Source: Clostridia bacterium (GTDB lineage Bacteria > Bacillota > Clostridia > Christensenellales > SZUA-584). Taken from it: a stretch of DNA of 47,437 nt. Under the pieces are notes generated by a model. It did no database searches. It saw nothing but the letters and a program-made list of their open reading frames with translations, and was not told the DNA's origin. The stretch covers positions 1 to 47,437 of the forward strand of contig QKIQ01000113.1 in the NCBI GenBank assembly GCA_003249555.1, read 5' to 3'. A program made the translations under genes and the position numbers. This document shows positions 1 to 10,200 of this stretch, one piece after another. Position 1 is the first letter of the stretch. Each line of letters starts with the position of its first letter.

Positions 1-104
1 TTTAAGCCTGTCTTTTGCAGCTCTTCAATTGATGTGATACCGGCGTCATTCAAGCGTCCTGCAAGCACAGGGCCTATGCCGGGCATTTCTATAAGATCGC
101 TCAT
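1..104 (-). CDS. Partial TfoX C-terminal-like / helix-hairpin-helix protein
   Basis: This is the N-terminal end of a gene that runs off the left edge on the minus strand. The first ~34 residues begin MSDLIEMPGIGPVLAGRLND and continue with AGITSIEELQ. This is the helix-hairpin-helix-like pattern (PGIGPVLAGRL) found in TfoX C-terminal domains and other small HhH DNA-binding modules. The ATG at 104-102 follows a GAGGTG ribosome binding site about six bases upstream, so the start is well supported. As only a third or less of a typical domain is visible, the full architecture is unknown. It could be a stand-alone TfoX_C protein or the N-terminus of a larger HhH protein. Confidence 0.6.
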   Translation of the reverse strand, partial: MSDLIEMPGIGPVLAGRLNDAGITSIEELQKTGL

Positions 105-261
105 TGTTTCACCTCGTTTTTAAAAACATATTATAACATTAATAAATTTAAAAAACATTAATTGTATTATCTTTTATTAAATTTTATCAATTTATGTTTC
201 ATTTGTTTTGGCTGCGTCTATAAAAACAATACATAATTATTCTATGAATATGGAGACTGAC

Positions 262-1887
262 ATGAAAAAACAAAAGGAAAAGAGCATCAAAGGAAAAATA
301 ATGTTGCTTACGTTTTTTAGCATTGTCGTTTTAACGGTCATACTGGTTGGTGCGATGGTGTATACTGTTCTAGAGACGGATTCAAGGTATGGGATGATGG
401 CAAAAGAACAACTGGAGCAGGCTTCGATGCATGCGAACAATGGGGCATCGCTGCTATATATCATTTTGCCGCCGGTGGTTGTCATATCTGCCTTTATTCT
501 GTTTATCACATACCGCTTTTATTCGAGAAATGTGATTAAGCCAATTATCAAGGTGACCCATGCCGCTGGAGAAATCGCGAGAGGCAATAACGAAGTGACG
601 TTGAGTATTAAGTCCAACGATGAAATTGGTCGCCTCGCCGGAATGATAGACGGTGAAATCAGAAACGCGTTTATCAGCGTCGGAAAATCTCGAGAATTGG
701 CCGATAAAAAAACGAAATATCAGGCTGCAGAGATACAAAAGCTGCTGGCCAATTTAGACAAACTGGCACATGGTGAGCTTCAGTGTGATATGAATGTCAG
801 CCAAGGCGATGTAGACACGGAGCAGCTTCAGGAACTCTATTCAAAAATTGCGTCAGATTTACATACAAGCGTAAGCGCCATTAAAGGTTATATCGAAGAG
901 ATCACAATGGTACTTGCCGAAATTGAGACTGGCAACCTTGATGTGGGAATCACTCAGGAGTATAGCGGAGACTTTGCGGCGCTTAAGCAGTCGATTAACG
1001 GTATTGTGAAGGCTCTTTGCGAAACGATGACCAATATCAATACAGCGGCAGTGCAGGTGGCTGAAGGAGCGCATCAGGTGTCTGACGGCAATCAGATGGT
1101 TTCTCAGGGGGCGACGGAGCAGGCGGGTGCAATTGATGAGCTCACATCTTCGCTCACGCAGATATCGGCACAAACAGAGGAAAATGCTGTGAAGGCCGAT
1201 AAAGCCAGAATGCTTTCGGCGAAGGCTATGACCAACGCAACCGAAGGCAACGAGCAGATGGAAGCCATGAAAAAGGCAATGGACGAAATCAACGAATCTT
1301 CTGGAAATATCTCAAAAATCATTAAGGTGATTGACGATATCGCGTTTCAGACCAACATACTTGCACTGAACGCTGCGGTGGAAGCGGCGAGAGCGGGTAT
1401 ACACGGAAAAGGGTTTGCGGTGGTGGCCGAGGAAGTCAGAAACCTCGCGGCAAGAAGCGCCACAGCCGCCAAAGAAACGACGGAGCTCATCGAAGGCTCG
1501 ATAAAGAAGGCGGAGGCGGGCACCGCCATCACCAACAAGACAGCCGCTGCGCTTACAGAAATTGTGGGCAGTGTGCAGGAGGCCGCTGAGTTGGTTGAGG
1601 CGATCGCCGCGGCATCCAAAGAGCAGGCAGTGGGCATATCCCAGGTCAACAGTGGTATTGAGCGGCTTTCGATGGTGGTGCAGAACAACTCCGCCACAGC
1701 GCAGGAAGGTGCGGCTACCAGCGAAGAAATGTCCAGCCAGGCCGAGCTGCTTAAGGTAATGGTAGAGAAGTTTAAAGTGAAACAGCAAAAACAAAAGCGC
1801 ATAAGCACAAGGGATGACAAGCCAAGCTTCAAGAAACCGGAAGAACCGCAGATAGTGCTGGACGATGGAGATTTCGGCAAGTATTAA
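262..1887 (+). CDS. Methyl-accepting chemotaxis protein with minimal sensor region
   Basis: A chemoreceptor that would signal to CheA/CheW at the membrane. The ATG at 262 is chosen because GGAG lies six bases before it; an upstream TTG at 208 has no such site. In order it has a first membrane segment (~residues 12-33), an extracytoplasmic loop of only about 25-30 residues, a second membrane segment (~54-75), a HAMP domain, a second HAMP-like stretch (~165-265), and the MCP signalling domain. The conserved hairpin tip reads [19 protein letters not shown]. With such a short loop there is no room for a Cache or four-helix ligand domain, so it probably senses through the membrane or HAMP region, or a partner protein. 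It stands alone and is followed by a terminator. No che genes are nearby. Confidence 0.93.
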   Translation: MKKQKEKSIKGKIMLLTFFSIVVLTVILVGAMVYTVLETDSRYGMMAKEQLEQASMHANNGASLLYIILPPVVVISAFILFITYRFYSRNVIKPIIKVTHAAGEIARGNNEVTLSIKSNDEIGRLAGMIDGEIRNAFISVGKSRELADKKTKYQAAEIQKLLANLDKLAHGELQCDMNVSQGDVDTEQLQELYSKIASDLHTSVSAIKGYIEEITMVLAEIETGNLDVGITQEYSGDFAALKQSINGIVKALCETMTNINTAAVQVAEGAHQVSDGNQMVSQGATEQAGAIDELTSSLTQISAQTEENAVKADKARMLSAKAMTNATEGNEQMEAMKKAMDEINESSGNISKIIKVIDDIAFQTNILALNAAVEAARAGIHGKGFAVVAEEVRNLAARSATAAKETTELIEGSIKKAEAGTAITNKTAAALTEIVGSVQEAAELVEAIAAASKEQAVGISQVNSGIERLSMVVQNNSATAQEGAATSEEMSSQAELLKVMVEKFKVKQQKQKRISTRDDKPSFKKPEEPQIVLDDGDFGKY

Positions 1888-1908
1888 ACTTTGAAAATAT
1901 TTTGACAG

Positions 1909-1939
1909 AAGGTGGCTGAATAAATTTCGGCCGCCTTTT
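1909..1939 (+). terminator. Rho-independent terminator after the chemoreceptor gene
   Basis: An 11-bp stem with two G-U pairs (AAGGTGGCTGA / TCGGCCGCCTT) is followed by a short T run, 21 bases after the chemoreceptor stop codon. It separates that gene from the EAL-GGDEF gene. Confidence 0.7.
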
Positions 1940-2138
1940 ATCGTTTCGGGTCTTTTGCAAACATAAATCTAGGGGTGTGAGCTTTTAAATACAAAAGCCT
2001 CATATTTTAGAGACAAATGAGAAATTGCGTCGACATTTTACCTAATCTTATCAAAATACATGCGAAATATTAATACTATTTGTATATCTTAGAGAAGTAA
2101 AAATAGACATCTTTTTGATTGGCATGACGGAGGAATAC

Positions 2139-3905
2139 ATGAGGCAACCGTTTAAAGGAGGCGACCTGCCCATTTTGAGCGAGAAATTGCAGGAAATTAT
2201 AAAAAACGCAGAAATAAGGTCAGTATTTCAACCGATTATATCGCTGCGCGATGGCGGCGTGCTTGGATATGAGGCGTTGAGCAGAGGCCCAAAAGGAACG
2301 GAGATGGAGAGCCCAGAAATGCTGTTTGCAGTTGCAGAGGAAACCAAGAATCTTTGGGATTTGGAACGCCTTTGCCGCACAAAAGCGCTTAGCGCAATGC
2401 AGATGTCTAAAACGAATGCCACGCTCTTCTTAAACGTAAATCCTAACATAATAGAGGACGAAAAATTTCGTAAGGGCTTTACCAAGGAATATCTAAAAGA
2501 ATTTGATATTGACCCCAAAAAGATCATATTTGAAATTACGGAGCGCAGTGCGGTTTCCAATATAAGAGAGTTCAAAGAGATTATACAGAATTACAAAGGA
2601 CAGGATTATAAAATTGCGATAGACGATGCGGGCGCGGGTTATTCGGGGCTTAATTTGATATCGGACGTACAACCTCATTATTTAAAGCTGGATATTAACC
2701 TGATTCGCGATATCGACAGGGACAGCGTGAAACAGGCGCTTGTCAAAAGCATGTATGAGTTTGCAAAAATTACAGGCACCTTTTTGATTGCGGAAGGCAT
2801 TGAGACGCGCAGCGAACTGCAAACGCTGATTAATATCGGTGTGCATTACGGTCAGGGGTATTATATCAAAAGGCCGGACCCAGCCGTGGATTGCATCGAC
2901 TCAAAGGTTGTGGATACAATTGTGGAGCTGAATGCGAAGAAAAACCATATGTTCGGCTATAATCTTTCGGATGTATATATTGGGAATCTTTGCGTGCCTG
3001 CCGTGTCGGTGAATGAATCGGTGTTGATCTCCGAGGCATATGAGATGCTCAGTAAAACGCCTGGTGCGCCGGGTTTTTGTGTGACGCGAGATGGCGAGGT
3101 CAAAGGCGTGGTTACGCGAGACATGGTCAATGCTGCCGTGGCCGGCGTATACGGATACAGCCTATATTCACGGCAGACAATCTCTTCAATCATGGATACT
3201 GAATTTCTTCAGGTGGACTATAAAATGCCTGTCAATACGGTGGGGCGTCTTGCCATGTCACGCTCGGACAAAAAAGTGTATGACTTCATCACGGTGATAT
3301 CCGAAGGCAAATACCGCGGAATAGTCACCATCAAAGATCTTCTCAATAAAACGATAGAAATAGAAGTGACCAATGCGACCCAACTCAATCCGTTAACCGC
3401 TCTCCCGGGCAATGTTCTTATCGAAAAGGCGCTTTACAACGTTTTGCTGTCGTCTAAGAAATACTGCGTGATATACTTTGATATTGATAATTTTAAGGCT
3501 TACAACGATGTCTACGGCTTTGAGAATGGTGACCGCGTGATCAAGGATCTCGCAGAAGTCATCACACAGAATGTTCCGGATATGGATTTTGTGGGGCATG
3601 TAGGTGGAGACGACTTTGTGGCCATCGTTCGTCTCGAAGAAGCTGACGATATCTGTGAGCGTATATTAGGCCGGTTTGATCGCTGCATTAATAGCTTTTA
3701 TAACGAAGAAGATGTTAAAAACGGTTATATCATTGCAAAAAACAGGCAGGGCTTTGAGGAACAGTTTCCGCTGATATCATTATCAATCGGCGGGGTGTCC
3801 ATATGGGACAGGCGTTTTTCCAACATATTTGAACTATCGGCGGAATCCAGCCGAGTCAAAAAGGAATGCAAAATGATTCCGGGCAGTGCGTACATGATTG
3901 CATAA
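2139..3905 (+). CDS. EAL - CBS pair - GGDEF(GGDDF) cyclic-di-GMP signalling protein
   Basis: A cytoplasmic protein of about 588 residues joining a c-di-GMP phosphodiesterase domain, a CBS-pair sensor and a diguanylate-cyclase-type domain. The ATG at 2139 follows GGAGGA with five spacer bases. The upstream TTG (2115) and ATG (2124) have no site. The EAL domain occupies ~20-260: YEALSRG near residue 43, NVNPN, FEITER, DDAGAGYSGL and AEGIET are present, so the main metal and catalytic positions look intact. CBS repeats cover ~275-410 and may bind adenine nucleotides. The GGDEF domain covers ~415-588, with YFDIDNFK and the signature GGDDF near residue 488. Asp in place of the second Glu makes cyclase activity uncertain; it may be a GTP-binding regulatory domain. 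The net activity is most likely hydrolysis, but this is inference. Confidence 0.92.
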   Translation: MRQPFKGGDLPILSEKLQEIIKNAEIRSVFQPIISLRDGGVLGYEALSRGPKGTEMESPEMLFAVAEETKNLWDLERLCRTKALSAMQMSKTNATLFLNVNPNIIEDEKFRKGFTKEYLKEFDIDPKKIIFEITERSAVSNIREFKEIIQNYKGQDYKIAIDDAGAGYSGLNLISDVQPHYLKLDINLIRDIDRDSVKQALVKSMYEFAKITGTFLIAEGIETRSELQTLINIGVHYGQGYYIKRPDPAVDCIDSKVVDTIVELNAKKNHMFGYNLSDVYIGNLCVPAVSVNESVLISEAYEMLSKTPGAPGFCVTRDGEVKGVVTRDMVNAAVAGVYGYSLYSRQTISSIMDTEFLQVDYKMPVNTVGRLAMSRSDKKVYDFITVISEGKYRGIVTIKDLLNKTIEIEVTNATQLNPLTALPGNVLIEKALYNVLLSSKKYCVIYFDIDNFKAYNDVYGFENGDRVIKDLAEVITQNVPDMDFVGHVGGDDFVAIVRLEEADDICERILGRFDRCINSFYNEEDVKNGYIIAKNRQGFEEQFPLISLSIGGVSIWDRRFSNIFELSAESSRVKKECKMIPGSAYMIA

Positions 3906-3941
3906 TACAACATTTATCATATTTACCATATCCCGAAGCAG

Positions 3942-3969
3942 GAGCTGGATCCCAGCTCTTGTTTTCTTT
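3942..3969 (+). terminator. Rho-independent terminator after the EAL-GGDEF gene
   Basis: A perfect 7-bp stem (GAGCTGG / CCAGCTC) with a three-base loop is followed by TTGTTTTCTTTT, 36 bases after the stop codon at 3905. Confidence 0.75.
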
Positions 3970-3989
3970 TCGGGTGTGGACAGGTATAG

Positions 3990-4018
3990 TTGACAAAGAT
4001 TGGGCATATCATTATATT
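3990..4018 (+). promoter_or_regulatory. Sigma-A promoter of the zinc-uptake operon
   Basis: TTGACA (3990-3995), a 17-base spacer and TATATT (4013-4018) give a near-consensus vegetative promoter. The expected start of transcription, around 4025, lies inside the operator palindrome at 4024-4050. Confidence 0.8.
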
Positions 4019-4023
4019 TATAT

Positions 4024-4050
4024 ATATGAAAACGAAAATCGTTTTCATAT
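4024..4050. promoter_or_regulatory. Fur/Zur-type operator palindrome
   Basis: A perfect inverted repeat with 12-base arms (ATATGAAAACGA and its complement) surrounds a three-base centre. It begins six bases after the -10 box and ends 15 bases before the regulator's ATG. The GAAAACG...CGTTTTC core has the A/T-rich dyad form of Fur-superfamily boxes and partly resembles published Gram-positive Zur sites. Its position over the transcription start suits repression by the product of the adjacent gene, that is autoregulation with control of the whole znu operon by zinc. The palindrome is seen directly; the binding protein is inferred. Confidence 0.72.
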
Positions 4051-4065
4051 TGGAGCGTGAATAAT

Positions 4066-4497
4066 ATGGATAGCAAAAGCACATACACCACAAAGCAGGG
4101 CAAGCTGATTCTGTCGTGCCTAAAAAAGCATAAGAAGGAGCATTTTACAGCAGAAAAGGTGCACGTATATTTGAAGGAGCAGGGGACTTCCGTTGGGCAG
4201 ACGACGGTATACCGCAATCTTGACAAGCTGGTCAAAGAAGGTGTCGTCATCAAATACGCGGGCGGGGAAGGCCAAGGAGCTTGCTATCAGTACATCGAGC
4301 ATCCGGAAAGCTGTGCCACTCATTATCATCTTATTTGCGCGGACTGCGGCCGCATGATCCATTTGCATTGCGAGTATCTGGATGAGGTGACGGCGCATCT
4401 GCTGGAGTACCATCAATTCAGCATGGATAAGTTTAAAACAGTGATTTATGGGCTTTGCAGACGATGTGAGGATAGAATGCGAAACGCAAACAAATAG
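4066..4497 (+). CDS. zur: Fur-family metalloregulator, probably the zinc regulator Zur
   Basis: A ~143-residue DNA-binding repressor of the Fur superfamily. It has the N-terminal winged helix (FTAEKVHVYL, then QTTVYRNLDKLVKEG, the recognition-helix pattern of the family) and a C-terminal dimerisation and metal domain with HYHLICADCG, HLHCEYLDE and CRRCED. These form the two CxxC structural zinc sites and sensory His/Cys ligands. The ATG at 4066 sits at suitable distance from GGAG; a GTG at 4057 is too close to it. It is the first gene of an operon with znuA, znuC and znuB, and an operator-like palindrome lies just upstream. Both facts argue for Zur over Fur or PerR. The sequence alone does not prove the metal. 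Confidence 0.82.
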   Translation: MDSKSTYTTKQGKLILSCLKKHKKEHFTAEKVHVYLKEQGTSVGQTTVYRNLDKLVKEGVVIKYAGGEGQGACYQYIEHPESCATHYHLICADCGRMIHLHCEYLDEVTAHLLEYHQFSMDKFKTVIYGLCRRCEDRMRNANK

Positions 4498-4564
4498 CGG
4501 TTTGTATCAGCGTGTAGACAACGGTTTTTCATGTAGCCACTTATGTGCAAAAGGAGATTTTTCA

Positions 4565-5539
4565 ATGAAAAAAGTAATGAATTATATATTGTGTGCGGCG
4601 TTGCTGACCGTGTTGTTTGGCTGTGCGCAGGCAAACACGTCCTCTCAGAGCGGCGGCAAAGGGTTAAGCATTGTCACCACAATATTTCCGCCTTATGATT
4701 TTGCGCGGGCCATCGCGGACGGAAATGCAGATGTCAGCATGTTGATTGATCCGGGTGCGGAGGTGCATACGTTTGATCCGGCACCGGAGGACATCATCAG
4801 GATTCAAAACGCCGATGTGTTTATATATATCGGCGGCGAGAACGACGCATGGGTGAATCAAGTGCTGGAATCCATGGATACCGGCGGCAAAACCATACTG
4901 CGGCTTATGGACGCCGTGACGCCTTTGGAAGAGGAAACAATGGAAGGCATGCAGAGCGGTCAGGCGCATACGAATGAGGCGGATGAGCACCGGGAAAATG
5001 AGCATCAACATGGATATGATGAGCACATCTGGACGTCGCCTGAAAATGCCATCAGTATGATTAACTATATCGCTGACGCACTAAAACGAATAGACGGCGA
5101 CAATGCTGAGGATTACGCGCAGAATGCCGCTGATTACACCGCACAGATCGCACAGGTGGATGAACAGATACAGTCCGTTGTTGATGCGTCGGCATCAAAA
5201 TTGATCGTCGTGGCGGATAGATTTCCTTTCCGATATTTCGCAGATGAGTTTGGTCTTCATTACAGTGCGGCGTTCAGCGGATGCAGCAGCGAATCGGATG
5301 TGAGTGCGCGTACGTTGGCTTATCTCATCGACACGGTTAAAGAAAACGAGATGAAATATGTTTACTATATTGAATTTAGCAATCGGGCGGTGGCTAAAGC
5401 TGTAAGCGAGCAGACGGGCGCGGAGCTTCTGCTGCTGCACTCCTGCCATAATGTCACCAAAGAAGATTTTGATGCGGGCGTCACATACCTTTCGCTGATG
5501 CAGGACAACCAAGAGAACTTAAAGAAAGGTCTAAAATAA
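4565..5539 (+). CDS. znuA: Zinc/manganese ABC transporter substrate-binding lipoprotein (ZnuA/AdcA-like)
   Basis: A cell-surface metal-binding lipoprotein of about 324 residues. The ATG at 4565 follows AGGAG, and upstream in-frame extension has no ribosome site. The signal peptide ends in the lipobox LFGC, with Cys20 as the lipidation site. The cluster A-I type solute-binding fold is shown by IVTTIFPPYDFARAI, DPGAEVHTFDPAPEDI (metal-ligand His), a His-rich acidic loop (HENEH-like, around residues 136-155) and DEHIWTSPENA (second His ligand). The His-rich loop is typical of zinc rather than manganese binders. The gene lies 67 bases after the regulator and 4 bases before the ATPase gene, so one transcript is likely. 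Lgt, needed for its lipidation, is also encoded in this window (24900-25685). Confidence 0.9.
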   Translation: MKKVMNYILCAALLTVLFGCAQANTSSQSGGKGLSIVTTIFPPYDFARAIADGNADVSMLIDPGAEVHTFDPAPEDIIRIQNADVFIYIGGENDAWVNQVLESMDTGGKTILRLMDAVTPLEEETMEGMQSGQAHTNEADEHRENEHQHGYDEHIWTSPENAISMINYIADALKRIDGDNAEDYAQNAADYTAQIAQVDEQIQSVVDASASKLIVVADRFPFRYFADEFGLHYSAAFSGCSSESDVSARTLAYLIDTVKENEMKYVYYIEFSNRAVAKAVSEQTGAELLLLHSCHNVTKEDFDAGVTYLSLMQDNQENLKKGLK

Positions 5540-5543
5540 AAAA

Positions 5544-6248
5544 ATGGCGCTGATTACCTGTAAAAATGTGACAATAAAATATGACGGACAAACTGCGGTG
5601 GAGAATATCAGCTTTACTGTAAACGAGGGCGAATACCTTTGCATTGTCGGAGAAAACGGCAGCGGTAAAAGTACGCTTGTGAAAGGGCTGCTCGGCCTTA
5701 AGAAACCGGTTAGCGGTAAAATCGCGTACTATGGTGTTTCACAGAATGAGATCGGTTATCTACCGCAGCAAACAACGGCACAGAAGGATTTTCCAGCCAG
5801 TGTCAGTGAGGTGGTGTTGTCCGGCTGCTTAAGCCGCGGCGTTGTTTTCCCCTTCTACAACAAAAAAGACAGAAAGCGCGCCGAAGACAACATGGCACGT
5901 CTGGAGATCAGTCATATACAAAAGAAATGCTACCGCGAGCTTTCGGGCGGGCAGCAGCAGCGCGTGCTGCTGGCGCGGGCGCTTTGCGCCACGGAAAAGC
6001 TTTTGCTGCTTGATGAGCCGGTGGCCGGGCTGGATCCGGTTATTACGGCGGAACTGTATACGCTCATTGACGACCTCAACAAAAGCGGCATCACGATTAT
6101 CATGGTATCTCATGATATCCACAGCGCTATGCAATACGGCGACCGTATTTTACACATGGCGATGCGCAGCGCGTTTTTTGGGACGAAGAAAGACTACCTG
6201 AATACGCAAATCGGGCGCAGGATGATGGGAGGAGCGGACGGTGTTTGA
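5544..6248 (+). CDS. znuC: Zinc ABC transporter ATP-binding protein
   Basis: The cytoplasmic ATPase of the metal importer, 234 residues, normal for the family. Walker A is GENGSGKST, the Q-loop lies near YLPQQTT, the signature is LSGGQQQRV, Walker B is LLLLDEPVAGLD, and the switch His is in VSHD. All catalytic motifs are intact. The ATG at 5544 is four bases after the znuA stop; the ribosome site is weak (AAAGAAAGG), which suggests translational coupling. The end overlaps the permease start by eight bases. Confidence 0.93.
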   Translation: MALITCKNVTIKYDGQTAVENISFTVNEGEYLCIVGENGSGKSTLVKGLLGLKKPVSGKIAYYGVSQNEIGYLPQQTTAQKDFPASVSEVVLSGCLSRGVVFPFYNKKDRKRAEDNMARLEISHIQKKCYRELSGGQQQRVLLARALCATEKLLLLDEPVAGLDPVITAELYTLIDDLNKSGITIIMVSHDIHSAMQYGDRILHMAMRSAFFGTKKDYLNTQIGRRMMGGADGV

Positions 6249-7062
6249 GTTTTTTGCGGAGCTGTTTTCATATGCATTCATTGTGCGTGCGCTTATCGTC
6301 GGGATACTCGTGGCGCTTTGTGCCGCTCTGCTGGGCGTCAGTCTCGTTTTAAAACGGTATTCTATGATAGGAGATGGATTGTCGCATGTCGGGTTTGGCG
6401 CACTCTCTTTGTCGCTCGCGCTTAATGTGGCGCCGCTGGAGGTGTCGCTTCCTATCGTCGCTGTTACGGCATTTTTACTGATGCGCCTTAATGAAAACAG
6501 CATGATAAAGGGTGACGCGGCGATCGCGGTCATTTCGAGCAGCGCAATCGCCATTGGCATTATCGTGGTTTCGCTGACCACGGGTATGAATATCGACGTG
6601 TATAACTATATGTTCGGCAGTATACTCGCCATGAGTGAGGGCGATGTAATGATGAGCGTGGCTGTATCCATCGTGGTGCTTGTGCTGTACGTCATTTTCT
6701 ACAACAAGATTTTCGCTGTGACCTTTGATGAAAGCTTTGCAAAGGCCACGGGCACACACGCGAGCCGTTACAACATGCTGATTGCTATGCTGACCGCGCT
6801 TATCATTGTTGTGGGCATGCGGATGATGGGCGCGTTGCTGATATCCAGCCTGATTATTTTTCCGGCACTCACATCAATGCGCGTGTTCAAAAGCTTTAAA
6901 AGCGTGGTCATATGCGCGGCTGTTTTATCCGTTATATGCTTTATCAGCGGCATCGTGATTTCATTTGTATGGTCGGTTCCGGCGGGTGCCGGTATCGTTG
7001 TGGTCAATCTTTTGGCATTTGGATTGTTCTTCGCTGCAAAGAAAATTATTAAATTGAGATAA
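6241..7062 (+). CDS. znuB: Zinc ABC transporter permease
   Basis: A 273-residue integral membrane protein of the ABC-3 family, with about eight hydrophobic segments. The EAA-like contact loop is in the region FDESFAKATGTHASRYN, and the following MRMMGALLISSLIIFPAL is typical of ZnuB/MntB/TroC permeases. The GTG start at 6241 follows GGGAGGAG and overlaps the end of znuC by eight bases. It is the last gene of the operon. No clear terminator is seen in the AT-rich 150 bases that follow. Confidence 0.92.
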   Translation: MFEFFAELFSYAFIVRALIVGILVALCAALLGVSLVLKRYSMIGDGLSHVGFGALSLSLALNVAPLEVSLPIVAVTAFLLMRLNENSMIKGDAAIAVISSSAIAIGIIVVSLTTGMNIDVYNYMFGSILAMSEGDVMMSVAVSIVVLVLYVIFYNKIFAVTFDESFAKATGTHASRYNMLIAMLTALIIVVGMRMMGALLISSLIIFPALTSMRVFKSFKSVVICAAVLSVICFISGIVISFVWSVPAGAGIVVVNLLAFGLFFAAKKIIKLR

Positions 7063-7154
7063 CACCAATAAAAAAAGTTAAATAAAAAAACAAGAATAAC
7101 GATATAAATGTTGGGAAAATAAGCTATTTATATATTTTTATTAGCAAAAAATGT

Positions 7155-7183
7155 TTGCATTGTTAATTCGGTGGTATTAATAT
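7155..7183 (+). promoter_or_regulatory. Candidate promoter of the PAS/GGDEF/HD-GYP gene
   Basis: TTGCAT (7155-7160), 17 bases, TAATAT (7178-7183), ending 33 bases before the TTG start. A 7-bp inverted repeat (TTTGCAT / ATGCAAA, 7154-7160 and 7182-7188) brackets the promoter and could be a regulator site, although short repeats are common in AT-rich DNA. Confidence 0.45.
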
Positions 7184-7216
7184 GCAAATGTTTTTAAAAT
7201 AAAGAGGAGCACCAGG

Positions 7217-10200
7217 TTGATCAATCCCGATTTTTACTCAAGTTTCAGCAACAGAGCTTTGCTTATACTCGGTGCCGATAAGAAAGTAAAAGACTGCAAC
7301 AAAGGTTTTCTGAATAGATTTAGTTTCGAAACGGTGCCGATAGATACTTATATCGAGGCGATTTTTGATATGCGGGGAGACGATGTTTTCACCCGCCATT
7401 TGGCGTTGCAGCCGTTCCAATGCATTCTGCGATCTTCGGGTGAGCAGCTAAGCGGTTTGCTCATAGGCGGACGGGATGGCTATCACATGATATTTGAATC
7501 ACCCGACGAAATAGAGTTGATAAAAGAGGATGCGGAGAATGTTTGTCGGCTTTACCAAATGATCAACCATATGCAGGAAGGCGTATGCATATATCAACTG
7601 ATTTTTAAAGATGGTATCGCAGTGGATTATTTCGTGGAAGACATCAATTCCAGCTGTAAAGCAATGTTTGGAATGAGCCAAAATGACGTAGTTGGAAAAC
7701 GAGTCAAAGAGTTGTTCAATGGCAAGGCGCCATTTCTTCACGAGATAGAAGACGTGGTATTAAGCGGTAAGCCCAAACAGTTTGAACGATATATAAGCGA
7801 ATTTGGTAGGCATTTCAGATTATCGGTATCATCGTTGGGCGCGAACCGTTTTGGCATCGTTTTTTCTGATCTGACTCAGCTGATGTGCATGCAGGAGCTG
7901 CAAAAAACGCTCAATAGTGCGGCCAACGCCATGTCGGAGGTGTTCGAAACCGGAAAGATATTTGATGCCGCTGCATGCGTGTTGCGTGAAAACGGATTTA
8001 AATGCATGCTGCTGCTTTTGGGCAGTGATCTATCCGTGCAGAAAACGTATCTGAGTTTTGCGGATGCACCACGCGTTTTTCAAGATGAAAAGCCGATGCC
8101 AATAAGCGATGCCTTCAGGGAAACCGCATACGAAAGGCAAACAATTTTTATTGATGATTTTGACGTACCGCTTCATATGCTTAAGGTGGCGGGATTAAGC
8201 CGACCACTTAAAGGTATTGCAGCTCCGATTGTCGTAAATGGTGGGACGTACGGCGTATTTGTAATCGTTTCCACAAAGCTTATGCGGTCTGAAAATCCGG
8301 TTGTGACGGTTTTCGCTAATTTGATGGCATCAACGATTGAACGGACGGCGCTGATACAAAGCCTGAAAAAGCACATTGATGAGCTGACACTCTCGAAACA
8401 GGCCCATGAGCAGACAGCCAGACGGCTCAGCATGGCATCCAATGCGAGTCGTGTGGGGTTTTGGGAGTATGACATGGAGAGTGGCTCGATTTATATTGAT
8501 GAAACGGCTCGACAAATCTTTGGCATAAATCAATCGGTGATGGAAAGCACGTTTGAGGCATGGAAAGCAATCATCCACCATGATGATTACGACAAGATAT
8601 ATGCTGTATTTAAAAAGTCTTTCAAAACGACAGACGATTTTGTCACGGAATTTCGCATCGTTCAGCCAAGTGGTGATGTCCAGCATGTCAGAATTGTGGG
8701 GATATTGCAACAAAACGATAGAGGTGAGTCGGTACGCATGCTGGGGTCCGCATGGGATATTACAGACAGGAAAAACATTGAGGTTGCTTTGCGCGATAAC
8801 GAAAGGCAGCTGCGCAAAATATTTAATCTGCTTCCTGTGGGTTTATGGGTCACCGATAAAGACGGTTGTATTATTAAGAGCAACCCGGCGGGGGAACGCA
8901 TATGGGAAGGCAAGATCGACAACGTCAATCTGGATACAAGAATCCGGCGTTATCCTTCGGGTGAAGCGATAAAACAAGGCGAATGGGCGCTGGGCAAAAC
9001 GGTTCGTTACGGCCTGACCATTCATGATGAGATGCTGGAAATTGAGACGTTGCAGGGGAATAGAAGAATTATCGTCAACAGCACATCCCCTGTTACTGAT
9101 GAAAAAGGGCAAATGCAGGCTGCAATCATGATTAACCGTGATGTAACGGAAAATGAAACGGCAAAGTCTTCACTTAAGTCTGAAAAAGAACTTCTGAGCA
9201 CAACGCTTCAATCCATCGGAGACGGCGTGGTTGTGACGGATGCAGAGGGCAGAATCACAATCGTTAATACCGTATTCGAGCAGCTTTTTGGCAGTACACA
9301 GCAAGAAGTTAAAGGGCGGTTGTTTGATGATGTTGTGCAGACTGTGAGTGAGAGAAAAAAGCTTTGCCCCAGCCTCATCGAAAAAACGCTTCATACAGGT
9401 CGCATTATTTCGCGCTCCAACGGAATGCAGCTGATATGCAAGGGCGGCAGAAAAGTGCCAATCGCGCACACTGTTTCACCAATACGAGACGGGAATGGAC
9501 AGATTATCGGTACTGTTCTTGTCATCCGAAATATTACAGAGCAAAAAAAGAAACAGAAAAAAATCAATTATCTTGTCTATCATGATGCGCTCACAGGGGT
9601 TTACAACAGGCGGTACTTTGAACAAATGCTTCGAAAAATTGATAACGAGGAAAATCTCCCGATATCCATCATCAACTGCGATGTCAACGGCTTGAAGCTG
9701 ACCAACGATGCATTTGGACACAGCGCGGGCGATGAGCTGCTGATACGCATGGCTGCTGTGCTTGTTAAGGCGAGTCGTTCGGGAGATATCGTGGTGAGGT
9801 CCGGCGGTGATGAGTTCATGATACTCATGCCAAAGGCAGGTGATAGTGTGGCACAAGATGTATGCAGAGAAATCAAAGAGCTTGCTGACAAAACAAGCCT
9901 GAATGCCATTGATTGTTCAATTTCGGTGGGTTGTGATACAAAAAAGCATATTGATCAAAGCTTAAAATCGATTATCATCAGAGCGGAAGCCTTTATGTAC
10001 CGTAATAAAAGCTTTGAGAGCCCATATATGCGCGGGAGCTCGATCAACAACATATTGTCCACACTGCATGAAAAAAGCAAGCGAGAATGTTTGCATTGCA
10101 GTCATGTCAGCGAGATCGGTTCAACAATTGCAATGGCGATGGGGCTTTCAGAGCGCGAGATTAAGGAAATTGGTTTGATTGGACGTATGCATGACATCGG

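Noticed and set aside
1347-1880. 177-codon minus-strand frame in the chemoreceptor gene
   Set aside because: Antisense of the conserved MCP signalling domain, with Ser/Ala-rich shadow composition.
1960-2130. Cyclic-di-GMP riboswitch before the EAL-GGDEF gene
   Set aside because: No GEMM-I-type conserved core could be found; only a weak GCTTTT/AAAAGC hairpin is present near 1982-1999.
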